Positions 61,750-64,000 of a stretch of DNA of 64,000 bases are shown in pieces. Where the stretch lies: NCBI GenBank assembly GCA_002118135.1, contig BDIU01000317.1:56293-120292 (forward strand). Direction: 5' to 3'. Origin of the DNA: Trebouxia sp. TZW2008 (lineage: Eukaryota > Chlorophyta > Trebouxiophyceae > Trebouxiales > Trebouxiaceae). A model generated the notes under the pieces. It had not been told where the DNA came from, did no database searches, and saw only the letters and a program-made list of their open reading frames with translations. Each line of letters starts with the position of its first letter. Position 1 is the stretch's first letter. Both the position numbers and the translations under genes were made by a program.

Positions 61750-64000
61750 ATGGCTGATTGTGCGGGCACCATGCTTGTTGTTCAGTCAGCCATCAAGAGG
61801 GCCAGTCGCAAGCTGAAGCGAAAGCGAGCGAATGACGGGAAGAATGACGGCTCAGACCAAGCAAACAAGCGTACCAAAGCGGATTCTCGAGTGGCAGGCC
61901 CATCACCAGGACGTATGCAAAAGGGGCCAAAGGTAAGAGGTCACAGCACTGACTCACATGCACGGCATCACTCTGACTAGCGAAGTATGCATTGCCGTGG
62001 GGAAGAGCGACTGCATTGCATTGACGCCTACATGTCACCATTGCATACTCAAGGTTCTCAAGCTTTCAGGAATGCACAAAGCTGGCCTGTCCTTGAGCGC
62101 CTGACCTTGGCTCCAGCTATTCCAGCTTTTGCCTTGATGCCATATGCGATGGTGCACACAGCTAGCTGTTACGTATGCGCAGACTGTGTGTGCCACAGCT
62201 CTTGGTTTGAATCCCAAATTCCTAGCTGTCAAAGCAGAGGTGCTGAAGCTGATTGGGGACAGGAAGGGTGTAAAGGAGCGCGAGCTGAGAAACTGCATAG
62301 GCAACAACCCTGACGTCAGCAAGGCTCTCAGGTGACCATGCTATACTATAATTCATTGTTTGCTGCTCAAATATTCTGCCAGCAAGCAGGCTTTCGACAT
62401 ACCGACTGCCAATCTAAGACTAGCGTGCTTACACAGGGTACTGCACATGGAGGGTATTCTCAAGAGGGATGGTCAGGGTGGCAGGCCTTCCCCATTCACC
62501 TGGCAGAAAAGCGGTTTTGGCTCTTGCAATGAGTCACCAGCTGTAGCACACGATCCTCATGCAAGTGACAATCAAGATAGTGCAAAGCTAGTCAATGCTG
62601 TGCCAAAGCCAGTCAACGCTGTGCTAAAGCCAGTCAGTGCTGTGCTAAAGCCAGTCAGTGCTGTGCCAAAGCCAGTCGACACTGTGCCAATGCCAGTCAG
62701 TGCTGTGCCAGTGCCAGTCATGTGTAGCCCCATCAAGATCCAAGAAACAGACTATAACACAGGGCCAGCTAGCACTGCACACACTACCACAGCCGCTGTC
62801 AGTGCTGCGCCAATGCAGCTAAGGAACAGGCGTGTCAAAGTTGGGACAACAGATCCGATAGCTCAAGCAAGGACAGCCAGTACTAAATGCACTACTGCAG
62901 CCACTGTCAGTGCTCTGCCAATGCAAGTTGAGAGTTTGCCCGTCAAACCTAAGGGGAAAAAGCCTGCAAGTGTGACAGGGCCAGCTAGCACTGCATATAC
63001 CACCACGGCTGCTCTTAGTGCTGCGCCAATCCGGTCTGGAAGAAAATCCAACAAGATTGGAGGTTCGGGACTTTACACCAAGGCAGGGCTATCTAGGACT
63101 GCATATACTCCCACAGCCGCTGTCACCGCCGTGCCACGGCAGGTCAAGAGAAAGCCCATGAAGACTGGAGAATTAGGCCTTTTCACTAGGGCAAGGCCAG
63201 CTAGGACTGCATATACTCCCACAGCTGCTGTGAGTGCTGCATCGAGGCCAGTTGGAGATAAGCCTGTCAGAGTAGAGAAAACAGACCCTTGGATTGGCAG
63301 AGGTCCAGCTGATACTGCATACAAGACTTCAGCTGCTAGCAGCGCTGTGCCAATGCAAGTTAGAGACAAGCCCGCCAATGCCAAGGAAACAGATTCCTCA
63401 GTTGAGGCAGGGACAGCTAGTACTGCAAATGCTGACACAGCCTCTGTCAGTGTTACACCAATGCCAGTTGAGCAGGAGTGCTTCAAGGTTCAGGAAACAG
63501 ATCCTGTAGTTGAGACAGGTGTGGTTGGTGCTGCACACACTAGCAAAGCTACAGCTGCTGTGAGTCCTGTGCCCCTGCAACCTAGGCTTAAGCCCGTAAA
63601 AGTTGGGGAAGCAAACCCTGTGTCTGGGACAGGTGTAGCAAACAGCCCATCAGCAGGCCTCAAGAGGTCAAAGGTAAGAGGTCGCAGCAGTCACCCATGT
63701 ATGTGCCACCACAGACCTGATGAAGCATGCATGCCTAAAACGAGCACAACTGCAATGTATTTGAGCCCTGCATTTTGGTGACAGCATGTTTTGATGTCAT
63801 CATCTTGTCTGCTGCTACTCTTGCTTGTCTCCTGGGGTGCTATGAGGGAGACATACAGATTACACGCTTTGGCCAGCCAACAAGTCTGATCGTGTGTATG
63901 TATCATAGTGCACACTGCGAGCTGTTGAGTTTGTGTGTGTGCTAAACTTTGTTGAGCAGTCTGTGTGCTTGCAGAATCAAGTAGATCGTTACATTGTTGC
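61750..64000 (+). CDS. Paralogue with repeated basic module and tandem protein repeats (3' end outside window)
   Basis: Related to the gene ending at 60667. Exons 61750-61932, 62183-62331, 62437-63673 and from 63975 on. Exon 1 is a basic, nuclear-type N terminus (KRASRKLKRKRAND) ending KGPK at a gtaaga donor. Exons 2 and 3 give the same module: GLNPKFLAVKAEVLKLIGDR, GVKERELRNCIGNNPDVSKA, then MEGILKRDGQGGRPSPFTW. After it come six copies of a 7-residue repeat and about eight copies of a 36-residue repeat. The exon ends LKRSK at another gtaaga donor. The next exon begins NQVDRYIVA near the right edge; by analogy it may open a second module. No homologue is recognised; DNA or chromatin binding is inference. 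Confidence 0.7.
62591..62716 (+). repeat. Six 21-base coding repeats (KPVSAVP type)
   Basis: Six exact-length 21-base units starting gtcaatgctgtgccaaagcca, with substitutions mostly at a few positions, encode a Val/Pro/Lys-rich heptapeptide series. The phase is kept, so the array can expand or contract without breaking the gene. Confidence 0.9.
62750..63640 (+). repeat. About eight coding repeats of roughly 36 residues
   Basis: Units of about 105-114 bases share STAYTTTAAVSAAP, a basic stretch ending in K, and a T/D-rich spacer. Divergence between units is larger than in the adjacent 21-base array, so this array is older. It encodes an extended Thr/Ala/Pro and Lys-rich linker. Confidence 0.85.

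Overview
The window is nuclear DNA from a photosynthetic eukaryote, most likely a green alga (a trebouxiophyte-like chlorophyte is my guess). It holds densely packed, intron-rich genes on both strands, with GT-AG introns, a few probable GC-AG introns and acceptors that usually end in tgcag. It encodes plant-lineage proteins: a plastid ribosomal protein bL34, an MscS-like channel with a transit-like N terminus, a peroxisomal LON2-type protease ending in AKL, an HVA22-family protein, a plant-type pterin-4a-carbinolamine dehydratase and a plant-like CaMKK/GRIK kinase. There is no bacterial operon structure and no CRISPR array. I rebuilt gene models by hand from splice signals, intron phase and protein homology. 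In most multi-exon genes the joined exons keep frame to a single stop. Layout, left to right: a partial splicing factor BUD13 (minus, running off the left edge); a large unrecognised coiled-coil protein of about 1,507 residues in at least 23 exons (plus, 2380-16014); a CaMKK/GRIK-like kinase fused to a degenerate cyclic-nucleotide-binding domain (plus, 17101-25123); pterin dehydratase (minus) divergent from plastid bL34 (plus); LON2 (minus, 28273-36591) divergent from an MscS-like channel (plus, 36925-42112); a Nudix hydrolase (minus) divergent from an HVA22/DP1 protein (plus); a JmjN-JmjC histone demethylase with C5HC2 and PHD fingers (plus, 45892-51405); a P-loop kinase of the uridine-kinase/phosphoribulokinase type (plus); and two related genes with a short repeated basic domain inside low-complexity sequence (plus, 54720-60667 and 61750 to the right edge). 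The genes do not form one pathway. They are ordinary chromosomal neighbours, often arranged as divergent pairs that share a short CpG-rich promoter, while gene bodies are strongly CpG-poor. The most unusual property is structural. The introns of the coiled-coil, kinase, LON2, MscS, JmjC and repeat-domain genes contain extra copies of the neighbouring exon, commonly spanning an exon-intron junction, at every stage from intact cassette exons to copies broken by stops, frameshifts or lost splice sites. This looks like a continuing process of local tandem duplication that leaves ghost exons in introns and occasionally supplies alternative exons.
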